From: an uncultured Anaerovibrio sp.
Lineage (GTDB): Bacteria > Bacillota > Negativicutes > Selenomonadales > Selenomonadaceae
Assembly: GCA_902785445.1 (NCBI GenBank)
Contig: CACZYN010000006.1
Coordinates: 1 to 11,667, forward strand
Reading direction: 5' to 3'
DNA: 11,667 bases
In this document: positions 1 to 6,400 of the stretch, one piece after another
Layout of the letters: each line of letters opens with the position of its first letter
Position numbering within the stretch: the stretch's first letter is position 1
The notes under the pieces: generated by a model
What the model was told of the DNA's origin: nothing
Seen by the model: only the letters and a program-made list of their open reading frames with translations
Database searches by the model: none
Translations under genes and position numbers: made by a program

Positions 1-126
1 GTACTTAATCCCATGTTTCTGGCAAATGCGATCAAATTCTTTCAGCAGACATAGCTCCGTGAATTGTACTTTACGCAATTCTTCACTTGTAAGGAAGTGA
101 CGTTTCTTGCCGTCTGCATTCCCCAT
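1..126 (-). CDS. LicD-family phosphotransferase, N-terminal 42 codons only (partial)
   Basis: This reading frame starts at an ATG at 126 and stays open to the left window edge, giving 42 residues. An AGGGGG ribosome binding site lies 8 nt upstream. The visible protein begins MGNADGKKRHFLTSEELRKV and ends LLKEFDRICQKHGIKY. A short N-terminal lead followed by 'LKEFDRICxKHGIKY' is typical of LicD family proteins (LicD/FKTN nucleotidyltransferase fold), which transfer phosphocholine or another phospho-substituent from a nucleotide donor onto a cell-surface glycan. The catalytic aspartates normally follow just after this point and lie outside the window, so activity cannot be judged. It starts 45 bp after the stop of the acyltransferase gene and is probably in the same transcript. 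Family assignment rests on a short stretch but the match is characteristic. Confidence 0.75.
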   Translation of the reverse strand, partial: MGNADGKKRHFLTSEELRKVQFTELCLLKEFDRICQKHGIKY

Positions 127-171
127 ACATCCATCCCCCTCTTTTGCCTCTCTTAGACATCAATGAGCAAT

Positions 172-1365
172 TTAGCATTCACTTTTTCCAGTTTTTATCC
201 TTCTCCATTTTATGTTATTTCTTATGACTCTGCTAGGGATACCAGCACAAATACTATTAGACGGCACGGATTTATTCACTAGGGACAATGCGCCAATTAT
301 AGTACCCTCACCTATACTACAACCAGGCAACAGAGTGCTTCCTAAGCCTAACCAAACATGGTTACCTGTGACAATCGGCATGGAATTATCGATAATGCTG
401 TTTGTGTTTACATCGATTATTTCATGACTGCCAGCATCCATTTTGATGTAAAAGGAGAACATATTATCTTCGCCAATTTCTATCTTAGATCGTTCGCACC
501 CAATTTGGAAATTAGAGTTCATTGTGGTTCCGTCTCCGATAGAAATCATACCTCCATCCGCAGCAATTCTCCCGTTGTACTGTAACCATATTTTTGTTCC
601 TAGCTTAACAGTAGCATGTCTAGCTGCATCACAGATAGTTCTATTACCAATACTACAATTATTCCCAATATATAAAGACGATTCTTCCTTGGCAGAAACC
701 TTTGCTTCTTCTCCTATAGTCGTGCTATCACCTATAATGATAAAACTCTTTTGACCTATTAGAGAACTTTTTTTCGATAGACAGGAATGCCTGCCAACTA
801 TAATATTTGCTTCTTCAGCCCAAACAAATGAGGACTCGTGTAATAGTGTATTTTTACTAATAGTAATCCTGCTTCCTTGAGATGCAAATATGCGCACTTT
901 GGAATGAATTACTACACCTGATTCAATCAAAATTTCTGATGTTTTATCTGCAAAAATATGAGTGTCTTCCGCAATAGCAGTATGAGGAGATATTTTTTTA
1001 CACCCATTGGATTTTATAATATCCATTGGTAAGTCGTCTAAAAACAATGGACTTATAACGCCTAAGCTGTCTATATTGTATTGGCTTAACTCTTTAACTA
1101 TTTCTTCGCTAAATTGCCAACCGACAGCAACAATTACAGTACCAAAATGTTCTGTTATTAACTCTTCGATTCTAAGAACAGGTTTATTACATAATACGGT
1201 AGGATTTTCATACTTATTAGAAACAAGAAAAGCTTTTACCCCCCAGTCAGAATTTTCTAAAAATTCACACATTCTTTCTGCAATTGTTTTAGCACCATAT
1301 ACATAAACCAGCTTATCTGAACAGATAGATTTTAGTTGTTGTCTCGTATTTATTATTTTATGCAT
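172..1365 (-). CDS. Left-handed beta-helix O-/N-acyltransferase with N-terminal Rossmann-like domain
   Basis: A 397-residue protein in two parts. Residues about 18-120 (YVYGAK near 21-26, then alternating beta/alpha ending in FGTVIVAVGW) look like the Rossmann-like nucleotide-sugar-binding domain in front of PglD-type acetyltransferases. Residues about 125-385 are full of imperfect hexapeptide repeats (IIIGDSTTIG, LYIGNNCSIG, ISIGDGTTM, IEIGEDN), the signature of a left-handed beta-helix. His314 in DAGSHEIID is the likely catalytic histidine, and the C-terminus GNHVWLGLGSTLLPGCSIGEG to AGIPSRVIR is the classic acetyl-CoA-binding end of this superfamily. By family it should acetylate (or otherwise acylate) a sugar in a surface glycan. 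The helix is long for the family, about 14 coils. The ATG at 1365 is preceded by GGGAAG. LicD follows 45 bp downstream. The exact acceptor is unknown. Confidence 0.85.
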   Translation of the reverse strand: MHKIINTRQQLKSICSDKLVYVYGAKTIAERMCEFLENSDWGVKAFLVSNKYENPTVLCNKPVLRIEELITEHFGTVIVAVGWQFSEEIVKELSQYNIDSLGVISPLFLDDLPMDIIKSNGCKKISPHTAIAEDTHIFADKTSEILIESGVVIHSKVRIFASQGSRITISKNTLLHESSFVWAEEANIIVGRHSCLSKKSSLIGQKSFIIIGDSTTIGEEAKVSAKEESSLYIGNNCSIGNRTICDAARHATVKLGTKIWLQYNGRIAADGGMISIGDGTTMNSNFQIGCERSKIEIGEDNMFSFYIKMDAGSHEIIDVNTNSIIDNSMPIVTGNHVWLGLGSTLLPGCSIGEGTIIGALSLVNKSVPSNSICAGIPSRVIRNNIKWRRIKTGKSEC

Positions 1366-1460
1366 ATATTAAACTTCCCGTCCCTTCTCCTACGGCCAGT
1401 CCAGTGCTCCGGAGTTGCTGCCTTTTGCAGTCTCATATACATCACCACAAAACCTCACAC

Positions 1461-1553
1461 TCATACACCGTTGCTTTGTTTATTATTAACATATTGTTCA
1501 CATAACTCAATCAAGTCCTTCTTTACTCTTAAAGAATCTCCATTATTTTCCAT
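1461..1553 (-). CDS. Possible 30-residue ORF overlapping the end of the zinc-ribbon gene
   Basis: An ATG at 1553 opens a 30-codon frame ending at TGA 1461-1463. It overlaps the last 11 bases of the zinc-ribbon gene in another frame. The peptide contains an amphipathic-looking run, SLRVKKDLIELCEQYVNNKQ. There is no good ribosome binding site in front of it, but the overlap could allow translational coupling. It could equally be the original C-terminus of the zinc-ribbon protein after a frameshift, which would give a longer protein with a charged helical tail. No family was recognised, and coding status is doubtful. Confidence 0.25.
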   Translation of the reverse strand: MENNGDSLRVKKDLIELCEQYVNNKQSNGV

Positions 1554-1806
1554 TACTATCCATCTTTTCTAAACAAGAACACTCCTTTGAAGATAAATAG
1601 CACAATAGTGCAGTCTTTACGTCATCAACTGTATATTGTCTTAATTCTTTCGGTGAAGCCGAACCAACCAGTTTATGATATGCTCTTAAAGATATTACAT
1701 AATCGCCACAAGATGAACAGTAATACCCCTTCATTCTGTTTTCATTCATTAAATCTGTCTTAGCAATCAATCCACAAATTGGGCAAATCTCATCATCTTT
1801 TTCCAT
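1543..1806 (-). CDS. Small zinc-ribbon protein (87 aa), function unknown
   Basis: An 87-residue protein with two CxxC knuckles, C8-P-I-C11 and C30-S-S-C33 in YYCSSCGDYVIS, separated by 18 residues. This is a rubredoxin-like zinc ribbon that should bind one Zn(II). The rest (about residues 40-87) looks helical and carries three more cysteines (LLCYLSSKECSC). The ATG at 1806 has AGAGG 6 nt upstream and lies only 12 bp after the stop of the DUF2971 gene, so the two are almost certainly co-transcribed. Zinc ribbons of this kind often stand at the N-terminus of larger defence-related or nucleic-acid-related proteins, so this short version may be an adaptor or a shortened gene. A frameshift near its end would add the 1461-1553 frame. 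I do not recognise a named family. Confidence 0.65.
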   Translation of the reverse strand: MEKDDEICPICGLIAKTDLMNENRMKGYYCSSCGDYVISLRAYHKLVGSASPKELRQYTVDDVKTALLCYLSSKECSCLEKMDSNGK

Positions 1807-1818
1807 AAAATACCTCTT

Positions 1819-2847
1819 TTAAAATCTTAATGGAATTTTAGACTTCACAATATTACTTTCTTCTATTTTTATGCCTTTTGACTTTAGGTATTCTAATACT
1901 ACTTTACCGTCACATTTCGTTGTAGGACTCAAATGTATTTTACATATACTATCCTGCGGTATAGCCATTTCAATATAAGGTCTAAGCATACCATCAATCA
2001 ACTTATACCTATTGCTATACTCACCTACAAATGCTAGAGTGTCCCAATCTGATTTCTCTGACATAGTGAATTTCTTAGTAATTACTATTCTGCTCTCCTG
2101 TTCATTAGAAAAAGACGGATCTTTCATAAATAGTGCCATTGGAAATATTACGCGTTTATAAAATTCATTTCCCCAAAACATATCCAAAACCTTATTGTCA
2201 TCATCACCACAAAATTTTTTGTATGTCTCTAATCCTTTCATTAAGATTTCTTCGAATAACTTTACTTGTTGGTCAGCATCATAAATAACCTTGCCAATGT
2301 ACTTATTACATCTTACCGCAACGATTGAATCATGTGCCTTACGGTATTCATATATTTTATCGTAGTAACCAGCACATTTGTCTATATTGAATTTTATACA
2401 TACGCCATCACCTTTAGAATAATATTTCCACATATCCAAAGAATCTTCTTTAGTTGAAAATGAACAAACATAAACCTCATTACTGTGCAAATAAGAATCA
2501 ACAGGATTTCTTCCCCATGGGGTTGTTGGTGTACTAAGTTCTCTTTTGTTATTATCTACAATATCTTTAAATACATTCAAAAAATGCCCATCTTTTTCAA
2601 GTGTAACTTGTTTTATGCAGTAATCCAGTGCTTTACTAAATTCATTGTGCAAGTATTTAACTTCTTTTTCGTCATTTAACACATCTATTCTACTTAAATG
2701 CATAGATGCACTATCAATTATCCCCATCATTCCCTTTAATGTCGTATAATGAAACATGTTATCTACATTTTCATGAAAAATACCTGTTTCATTTATTATT
2801 TTTTCCAAATCTTCTTCAAGTTCTGTATATGTGTATTTCTCTGTCAT
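1819..2847 (-). CDS. DUF2971-family protein
   Basis: A 342-residue soluble protein with the marks of DUF2971: FHYTTLKGMMGIIDS at 32-46 followed by MHLSRIDVLNDEKEV (49-63), VYVCSFSTKEDSLDMWKYYS (125-144) with GVCIKFNI after it, and MKDPSFSNEQESRIVI (241-256). The order His33-Tyr34, the central SxxxDSLDMWxxY block, and a late Glu251 followed by Arg253 is reminiscent of ADP-ribosyltransferase-type layouts (H-Y/S-E). I treat that as a hypothesis, because the family has no settled function to my knowledge. The ATG at 2847 is preceded by GGGGGA at a good distance. The zinc-ribbon gene follows after 12 bp. The gene lies beside hipBA and an AAA ATPase, a context that suggests defence or toxin-antitoxin activity rather than glycan synthesis. 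Confidence 0.8.
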   Translation of the reverse strand: MTEKYTYTELEEDLEKIINETGIFHENVDNMFHYTTLKGMMGIIDSASMHLSRIDVLNDEKEVKYLHNEFSKALDYCIKQVTLEKDGHFLNVFKDIVDNNKRELSTPTTPWGRNPVDSYLHSNEVYVCSFSTKEDSLDMWKYYSKGDGVCIKFNIDKCAGYYDKIYEYRKAHDSIVAVRCNKYIGKVIYDADQQVKLFEEILMKGLETYKKFCGDDDNKVLDMFWGNEFYKRVIFPMALFMKDPSFSNEQESRIVITKKFTMSEKSDWDTLAFVGEYSNRYKLIDGMLRPYIEMAIPQDSICKIHLSPTTKCDGKVVLEYLKSKGIKIEESNIVKSKIPLRF

Positions 2848-3104
2848 AGTTAATCCCCCGCTTCAACATAGTTTTTACATTAAGTCTCACTGTACGTCTC
2901 GCGGCTTCCACAATTATTCGCAACAGTCACTGCTGCATAAATAGCATCCAGCATGCTCTCCTCATTAGTATTACCTTAGGCCTTTCTATACTGGCTCCTC
3001 CGTGTATTTCTTGTTGCACATATATATCCATCACAATTTATTCCCTGCAGTATCTATCGAAAGGGACAAATTTAATCTAAAGCCACAAATACCTTTACTT
3101 ATAC

Positions 3105-3190
3105 AATTCTATCATCCTCCAGCGTAATCCTGCAAAAACAAGATATTTCTTTCCAACTGTGCCAAATTTGGGGCAAAAGAAAACTGCTGC
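3105..3190 (-). repeat. Direct repeat copy A (86 bp)
   Basis: This sequence matches 4653-4738 with only three base substitutions and one single-base insertion in each copy, roughly 94 % identity by eye. Read on the minus strand it starts in the loop of the ATPase terminator and includes the 3' stem arm, the U-rich tract, then TATCTTGTTTTTGCAGGATT, then GGAGGATGATAGAATT. It and copy B bracket the ATPase gene in direct orientation. It is not coding. Confidence 0.9.
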
Positions 3191-3208
3191 ACATCGTACA
3201 ACAGTTTT
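3174..3208 (-). terminator. Rho-independent terminator after the ATPase gene
   Basis: On the minus strand a 10-bp stem (AAAACTGTTG pairing with 3180-3189 across a 9-nt loop, one mismatch) is followed directly by TTTTCTTTT. It lies about 33 bp past the ATPase stop codon, as expected for a terminator of that gene. Its 3' arm and U-tract belong to the repeat shared with the hipA terminator, while the 5' arm and loop differ. Confidence 0.8.
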
Positions 3209-3240
3209 ACGACAATTCTTTTGTTTAACCATAAAAGATA

Positions 3241-4548
3241 TCATTTTATAAATCTCAGTAAAAAATCTGCAATACCTATTATAGTAAATCCATTTTCATC
3301 GTATGTCTCGCTAATCGGCTTATTTATAACCAAGACCTTCTTAATCTGATCATTCAATTTTAAATATGGCCTTATTTCCCGGTCTCTGGTATCCGCATTA
3401 GAAATATCCGCAGTAACTTGAATGTAATATGCCCTGCGCCCATTGGTGGCATAGAAGTCCACTTCATTGTTCTTCCTTATTGATTTATGATTTGCATCTT
3501 TTTCTACGGTATCAAACGCCCCTACATTTACAGAATAACCATGGTAACATAGTTCATTGTAAACAATGTTCTCAAGCATCTGTCCTTCATCTGGAAATGC
3601 AAAGTTTAGTCTGGCATTACGCAGGCCAGTGTCACAAAAATAATACTTTCTTAAGGCTCCGATCTCTTTTCTTCCCTTCAAATCATATCTTTTTGCTTCT
3701 CTTATCAAAAATGCATCTTTGAAATAGCCTATATATTTTTCTACTGTAGCCTTATCTATTTTTTCATGCCTAACACTGGCAAATGTATTGGCAATTTTTT
3801 CAGCATTTAACAACGAACCTGTGGATGAACTTATAATATTGCACAATTCATCCAAGGCCTCTCCCTTATTCAGCTGGTTTCTCTCAACAATATCGCTGAA
3901 ATATGTTGTAAAAAACAAGTTCTTTAAGTATTCTTTTCGTTCGTCTTCTATCTTCAATACAGCCAACGGCATACCGCCAAACTGCATGTAAGTATATATT
4001 GAATCTGTTGGCGAACCTCCTATGTAGCCATGATATTCCTCAAAAGATAAAGGTGACAGGTTTATATTAGTGGCCTTATCTCTAAACTCGGTGACAATAT
4101 CAGAGGACAACATCTTTGAATTAGAACCTGTCACATAAAGGTCGATATTCTTTTCCCGTGAAAGTCCTAATACCACATCTACAAATGAAATAGTTTCCGA
4201 ATCCTTAGCACCAGCAAGAACATGCGCTCCACCAGTAAGATTAGGATTGACAATTGAATAAACTTTCTGTATTTCATCAATAAAGACATAATAAGTATCT
4301 CTATCGGCACACTTTGCCCTAATATACGTTCCTAATTCCAAGGGATCACGATATCTGGCATTTTGGTCGTCATCAAGTTCTAATATAATTATTCTATTTT
4401 CAGGCACATTTTTCGATAGAAGATATTCCCTGAATATTTCTTTTAAAAGAAATGATTTTCCGCAACGCCTTATACCAGTTATTACCTTTGGGAAGCCGTT
4501 ATTTTGTGAATTAATTAGTTGATTTAGATATTTGTCTCTCTTTATCAT
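3241..4548 (-). CDS. AAA_14/DUF4143-type ATPase
   Basis: A 435-residue protein of the bacterial/archaeal STAND-like ATPase group. Walker A is GIRRCGKS (25-32), Walker B is YYVFIDEIQ (86-94, Asp91/Glu92), and a sensor-like segment YVTGSNSKML (138-147) follows. SPLSFEEYHGY near 165-175 and the FGGMPLAVL block (190-198) are typical of the family. Residues about 245-310 form a probable winged helix. The C-terminal DUF4143 region resembles a PD-(D/E)xK nuclease fold (Glu326, EVDF 362-365, YIQVTAD 375-381), but the usual (E/Q)xK lysine is Thr379, so cleavage activity is uncertain. Length is normal. The ATG at 4548 has AGGAG 6 nt upstream. The gene is monocistronic with its own promoter, operators and terminator, and is bracketed by direct repeats. 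Its cellular role is unknown. Such ATPases are common in accessory DNA. Confidence 0.88.
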   Translation of the reverse strand: MIKRDKYLNQLINSQNNGFPKVITGIRRCGKSFLLKEIFREYLLSKNVPENRIIILELDDDQNARYRDPLELGTYIRAKCADRDTYYVFIDEIQKVYSIVNPNLTGGAHVLAGAKDSETISFVDVVLGLSREKNIDLYVTGSNSKMLSSDIVTEFRDKATNINLSPLSFEEYHGYIGGSPTDSIYTYMQFGGMPLAVLKIEDERKEYLKNLFFTTYFSDIVERNQLNKGEALDELCNIISSSTGSLLNAEKIANTFASVRHEKIDKATVEKYIGYFKDAFLIREAKRYDLKGRKEIGALRKYYFCDTGLRNARLNFAFPDEGQMLENIVYNELCYHGYSVNVGAFDTVEKDANHKSIRKNNEVDFYATNGRRAYYIQVTADISNADTRDREIRPYLKLNDQIKKVLVINKPISETYDENGFTIIGIADFLLRFIK

Positions 4549-4562
4549 ACAATCTCCTAAAA

Positions 4563-4576
4563 TGTAGAATTCTACA
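4563..4576. promoter_or_regulatory. Operator-like palindrome 1 before the ATPase gene
   Basis: TGTAGAATTCTACA is a perfect 14-bp palindrome, with further A/T complementarity outside it. It lies between the predicted transcription start and the ribosome binding site of the ATPase gene, 15 bp from the start codon. The same half-site TGTAGA recurs inverted at 4627-4640. Position and symmetry suggest a repressor binding site. Confidence 0.65.
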
Positions 4577-4590
4577 GTTTTGCTGATTGT

Positions 4591-4620
4591 ATTTTATCAT
4601 TATATCCTACAATAATTCAA
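4591..4620 (-). promoter_or_regulatory. Predicted promoter of the ATPase gene
   Basis: On the minus strand a -35 like TTGAAT (4615-4620) and a -10 like TAAAAT (4591-4596) are separated by 18 bp. An alternative -10, TATAAT at 4599-4604, has no good -35 partner. The promoter is bracketed by two TGTAGA/TCTACA palindromes. The choice between the two -10 boxes is uncertain. Confidence 0.5.
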
Positions 4621-4626
4621 TAAAAA

Positions 4627-4640
4627 TGTAGAAATCTACA
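4627..4640. promoter_or_regulatory. Operator-like palindrome 2 upstream of the ATPase promoter
   Basis: TGTAGAAATCTACA has the same 6-bp arms (TGTAGA and TCTACA) and the same 2-bp centre length as the site at 4563-4576. Symmetry continues outwards, with one mismatch, over 4621-4646. It sits immediately upstream of the predicted -35, so two bound regulators would enclose the promoter. Confidence 0.65.
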
Positions 4641-4652
4641 ATTTTATTGAAA

Positions 4653-4738
4653 AATTCTATCATCCTCCAGCGTAATCCTGCAAAAACAAGATATTTCTTT
4701 TCCTACTGCGCCAAGTTTGGGCAAAAGAAAACTGCTGC
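4653..4738 (-). repeat. Direct repeat copy B (86 bp)
   Basis: Second copy of the repeat at 3105-3190, in the same orientation. On the minus strand it begins at the 3' arm of the hipA terminator and ends at GATAGAATT, just before the ATPase operator/promoter region. The 1548-bp offset between copies contains the whole ATPase gene with its control region, so recombination between the copies would remove exactly that cassette and leave one copy behind. Confidence 0.9.
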
Positions 4739-4756
4739 TTCTCAAATGCAGCAGTT
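4722..4756 (-). terminator. Rho-independent terminator after hipA
   Basis: On the minus strand a perfect 9-bp stem AACTGCTGC / GCAGCAGTT (4748-4756 with 4730-4738) and a 9-nt loop are followed by TTCTTTT. It lies about 30 bp after the hipA stop codon and should end the hipBA transcript before the ATPase promoter. Confidence 0.88.
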
Positions 4757-4787
4757 ATATAAAAATAATATATTCAAATTATCAAAT

Positions 4788-6032
4788 TTACTTTTCGACC
4801 ATACTAAATGCTGCGTACATTTTTTCTATTGCATTTCGGCTTAACCCATTATTTTTAGCTAATTCACGCCAATTATCTTTAACAATCCTAAACATATCCG
4901 CAGCAATACTCTTTGCTTCACGCAGATCAATATCATAATATTGTGCCGTTTCTAATGCCAAATCAACATCTACCGTAGATTCCTTATCATCCACCATCAA
5001 TGACAAATTATCGCCGTAAGGTACTGGATTGACATCATACAACGGAGATAAACGCCACCCCTGAGGGGTATACACAAATCCGTGATTTCTTAAATGATCA
5101 TCCGTATTATTTACGGCCATACTAAACACAATCCTTCTCCACAATTCAATCAAATCCAGCTTTGGCTTGCAGCCATTGGCGCGAATAAAGGCCGCAATAT
5201 CCAGATAGCTGCTGTCATTTTCGCCATCGACTTTTCCCAACAATGACATTGCGGAAGAAAAATGAATTCTCCTTTTGCCCTCTCTATCAAATCTCTTGAC
5301 AATAAATGTTGCTCCATTTGCTGAAAAGGTCTCCAATCGAGCTTCCGGAACATTTAATCCACACATTTTTGCCAATTCGTGTACTACCATTTCCCAGGCT
5401 CCACTATTAACAGTATCGTGTTTTGAAGGAAACTTAGCAATCCACAATACACCATCTGTATCCTGCACCGTAGCCTTCGGTCTGGCGCCCCCCAATGATG
5501 AACCTGGGGCCAATAATTGATTTAGCCATTTTTCTTCAAAACCGTCCTCATCATTTTCAAAGGAAAAAGCAGCTGCCTCCAGCGTCCTCAATGTAACCCA
5601 GGGTGGTGTAGCCAAAGCCTTATCCGAAGATTCAAAGTGCTCTCCCCCATCTACCGAGAATCGTAACGCCCCCATACGCGCTTCGTCATATACACCTAGT
5701 AGATAGTCTGACTCAGTCAATTTATTAGGGCGTCTATTTTCCTTGCGGGCATTTATTGCTTCCCGCCTTTGCAACAGTAGTCTTCCCCACCTATCTGGGC
5801 ATGAATCAGAAAACAAGCCAAATAGTTGCTTTCCCAATGGTGTATATTGGTGGCCTCTATACAGATAAAGCTCCGGATCAAGAGTAATGCCGGCACCATT
5901 ATTTAATAACCACTTATCATCATATTCAAAGGAAAATTTTTCTGTTCTTTTATCTCCGTCAACATAAAGCCGACCTAAGATAATAGGATTAGTACTACTC
6001 CAGTTTTCATACACCCATATTGTCCTGCTCAT
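4788..6032 (-). CDS. hipA: HipA-type serine/threonine kinase toxin
   Basis: A 414-residue HipA-family kinase counted from the ATG at 6032. The N-terminal HipA subdomain (about 1-120) is followed by the kinase core. The glycine-rich loop GSSLGGARPKATV (177-189) contains the serines where HipA proteins autophosphorylate, and Lys200 in WIAKF should bind ATP. NNTDDHLRNHGF (308-319) supplies catalytic Asp311 and Asn316, and LSPLYDVNP (328-336) gives the metal-binding Asp333. All key residues are present, so it should be active. The E. coli relative phosphorylates glutamyl-tRNA synthetase and causes growth arrest; the target here is unknown. The frame could extend to a GTG at 6056, but the ATG at 6032, with AAGGAG 11 nt upstream inside hipB, is the better start. 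It overlaps hipB by 26 bp, so translation is probably coupled. A terminator follows. Confidence 0.93.
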   Translation of the reverse strand: MSRTIWVYENWSSTNPIILGRLYVDGDKRTEKFSFEYDDKWLLNNGAGITLDPELYLYRGHQYTPLGKQLFGLFSDSCPDRWGRLLLQRREAINARKENRRPNKLTESDYLLGVYDEARMGALRFSVDGGEHFESSDKALATPPWVTLRTLEAAAFSFENDEDGFEEKWLNQLLAPGSSLGGARPKATVQDTDGVLWIAKFPSKHDTVNSGAWEMVVHELAKMCGLNVPEARLETFSANGATFIVKRFDREGKRRIHFSSAMSLLGKVDGENDSSYLDIAAFIRANGCKPKLDLIELWRRIVFSMAVNNTDDHLRNHGFVYTPQGWRLSPLYDVNPVPYGDNLSLMVDDKESTVDVDLALETAQYYDIDLREAKSIAADMFRIVKDNWRELAKNNGLSRNAIEKMYAAFSMVEK

Positions 6033-6354
6033 TATCCATTTTTCTCCTTGGGGCACGTTTTTTAGGCATAATGTCTAAGTCTTGTAGTTTTCTTCCCAAT
6101 TCATCATCTTTTGCTATTAAAATCAAATCTTTATCCATACCATTCAATGCGTGAAGGACTGCCGCATAAATACCTATGGCTACAGATGGAGATCCCTTTT
6201 CTACAGACCATATTGTGGCCCGGCTTACACCTGCCCGTTCTGCCACTAAAGCCACCGATATTTTACGTCTTAGGCGTGCTAATTTTATCTGTTCTCCAAG
6301 CTTTGACAAATATTCTTGGGTTTTGGGCATAATAACAACTTTTCTGGCAGCCAT
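6007..6354 (-). CDS. hipB: HipB-type antitoxin, XRE-family DNA-binding protein
   Basis: A 115-residue protein with a single Cro/C1-type helix-turn-helix (about residues 20-70: LGEQIKLARLRRKISVALVA then AGVSRATIWSVEKG). It is directly upstream of and overlapping hipA, as antitoxin genes of this type are. It should bind HipA, neutralise it and repress the shared promoter. The tail (residues 97-115, PKKRAPRRK then acidic residues) is basic and probably flexible, and its last codons overlap the hipA start. The ATG at 6354 has GGAG 8 nt upstream. The palindromes in the promoter immediately upstream are the probable binding sites. Confidence 0.9.
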   Translation of the reverse strand: MAARKVVIMPKTQEYLSKLGEQIKLARLRRKISVALVAERAGVSRATIWSVEKGSPSVAIGIYAAVLHALNGMDKDLILIAKDDELGRKLQDLDIMPKKRAPRRKMDNEQDNMGV

Positions 6355-6400
6355 ATATTCATCTCCGCATCAACAATTCAAACTTCTCCGTTCTTTTATC

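Larger units (their letters stand above)
2848..3240. other. 393-bp intergenic region between the ATPase and DUF2971 genes
   Basis: This gap holds the ATPase terminator (3174-3208) and one copy of an 86-bp repeat (3105-3190), both listed separately. The remaining 2848-3104 part must carry the leader, and probably the promoter, for the DUF2971/zinc-ribbon pair, because a terminator stands upstream. I could not find a convincing -35/-10 pair. Only very short frames occur on the minus strand, for example 24 codons at 2880-2954 and one of about 35 codons before it. None resembles a known protein. The stretch may include decayed coding sequence. Confidence 0.6.

Noticed and set aside
212..1306. Several plus-strand frames of 70-100 codons across the acyltransferase and other genes
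   Set aside because: They lie opposite well-supported genes, lack ribosome binding sites and show no family motifs; they are shadows of the minus-strand genes.
1407..1430. Short hairpins (CTCCGGAG and CTGC...GCAG) as a terminator before the acyltransferase gene
   Set aside because: Stems are only 4 bp each and no U-tract follows on the minus strand.
1353..1442. A 29-codon minus-strand frame (contains ATPEHWTGRRRRDGKF) overlapping the start of the acyltransferase gene
   Set aside because: Composition looks protein-like, but it has no good ribosome binding site, overlaps a confident gene start in another frame, and matches no family I recognise. It could be decayed coding sequence.
2880..2954. 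A 24-codon minus-strand frame (MLDAIYAAVTVANNCG...) with GAGGAG in front of it
   Set aside because: Very short, the spacing of the ribosome binding site is too tight, and there is nothing to compare it with. Mentioned in the intergenic entry only.
4563..4640. The palindromes before the ATPase gene as a small CRISPR-like or terminator structure
   Set aside because: There are only two copies with no uniform spacer, no U-tract follows, and the position around a promoter fits operators better.
6033..6056. Extended hipA start at the GTG at 6056
   Set aside because: The added residues are read from inside hipB's tail, the codon is GTG without a ribosome binding site, and the ATG at 6032 has AAGGAG upstream and begins at the usual HipA N-terminus.
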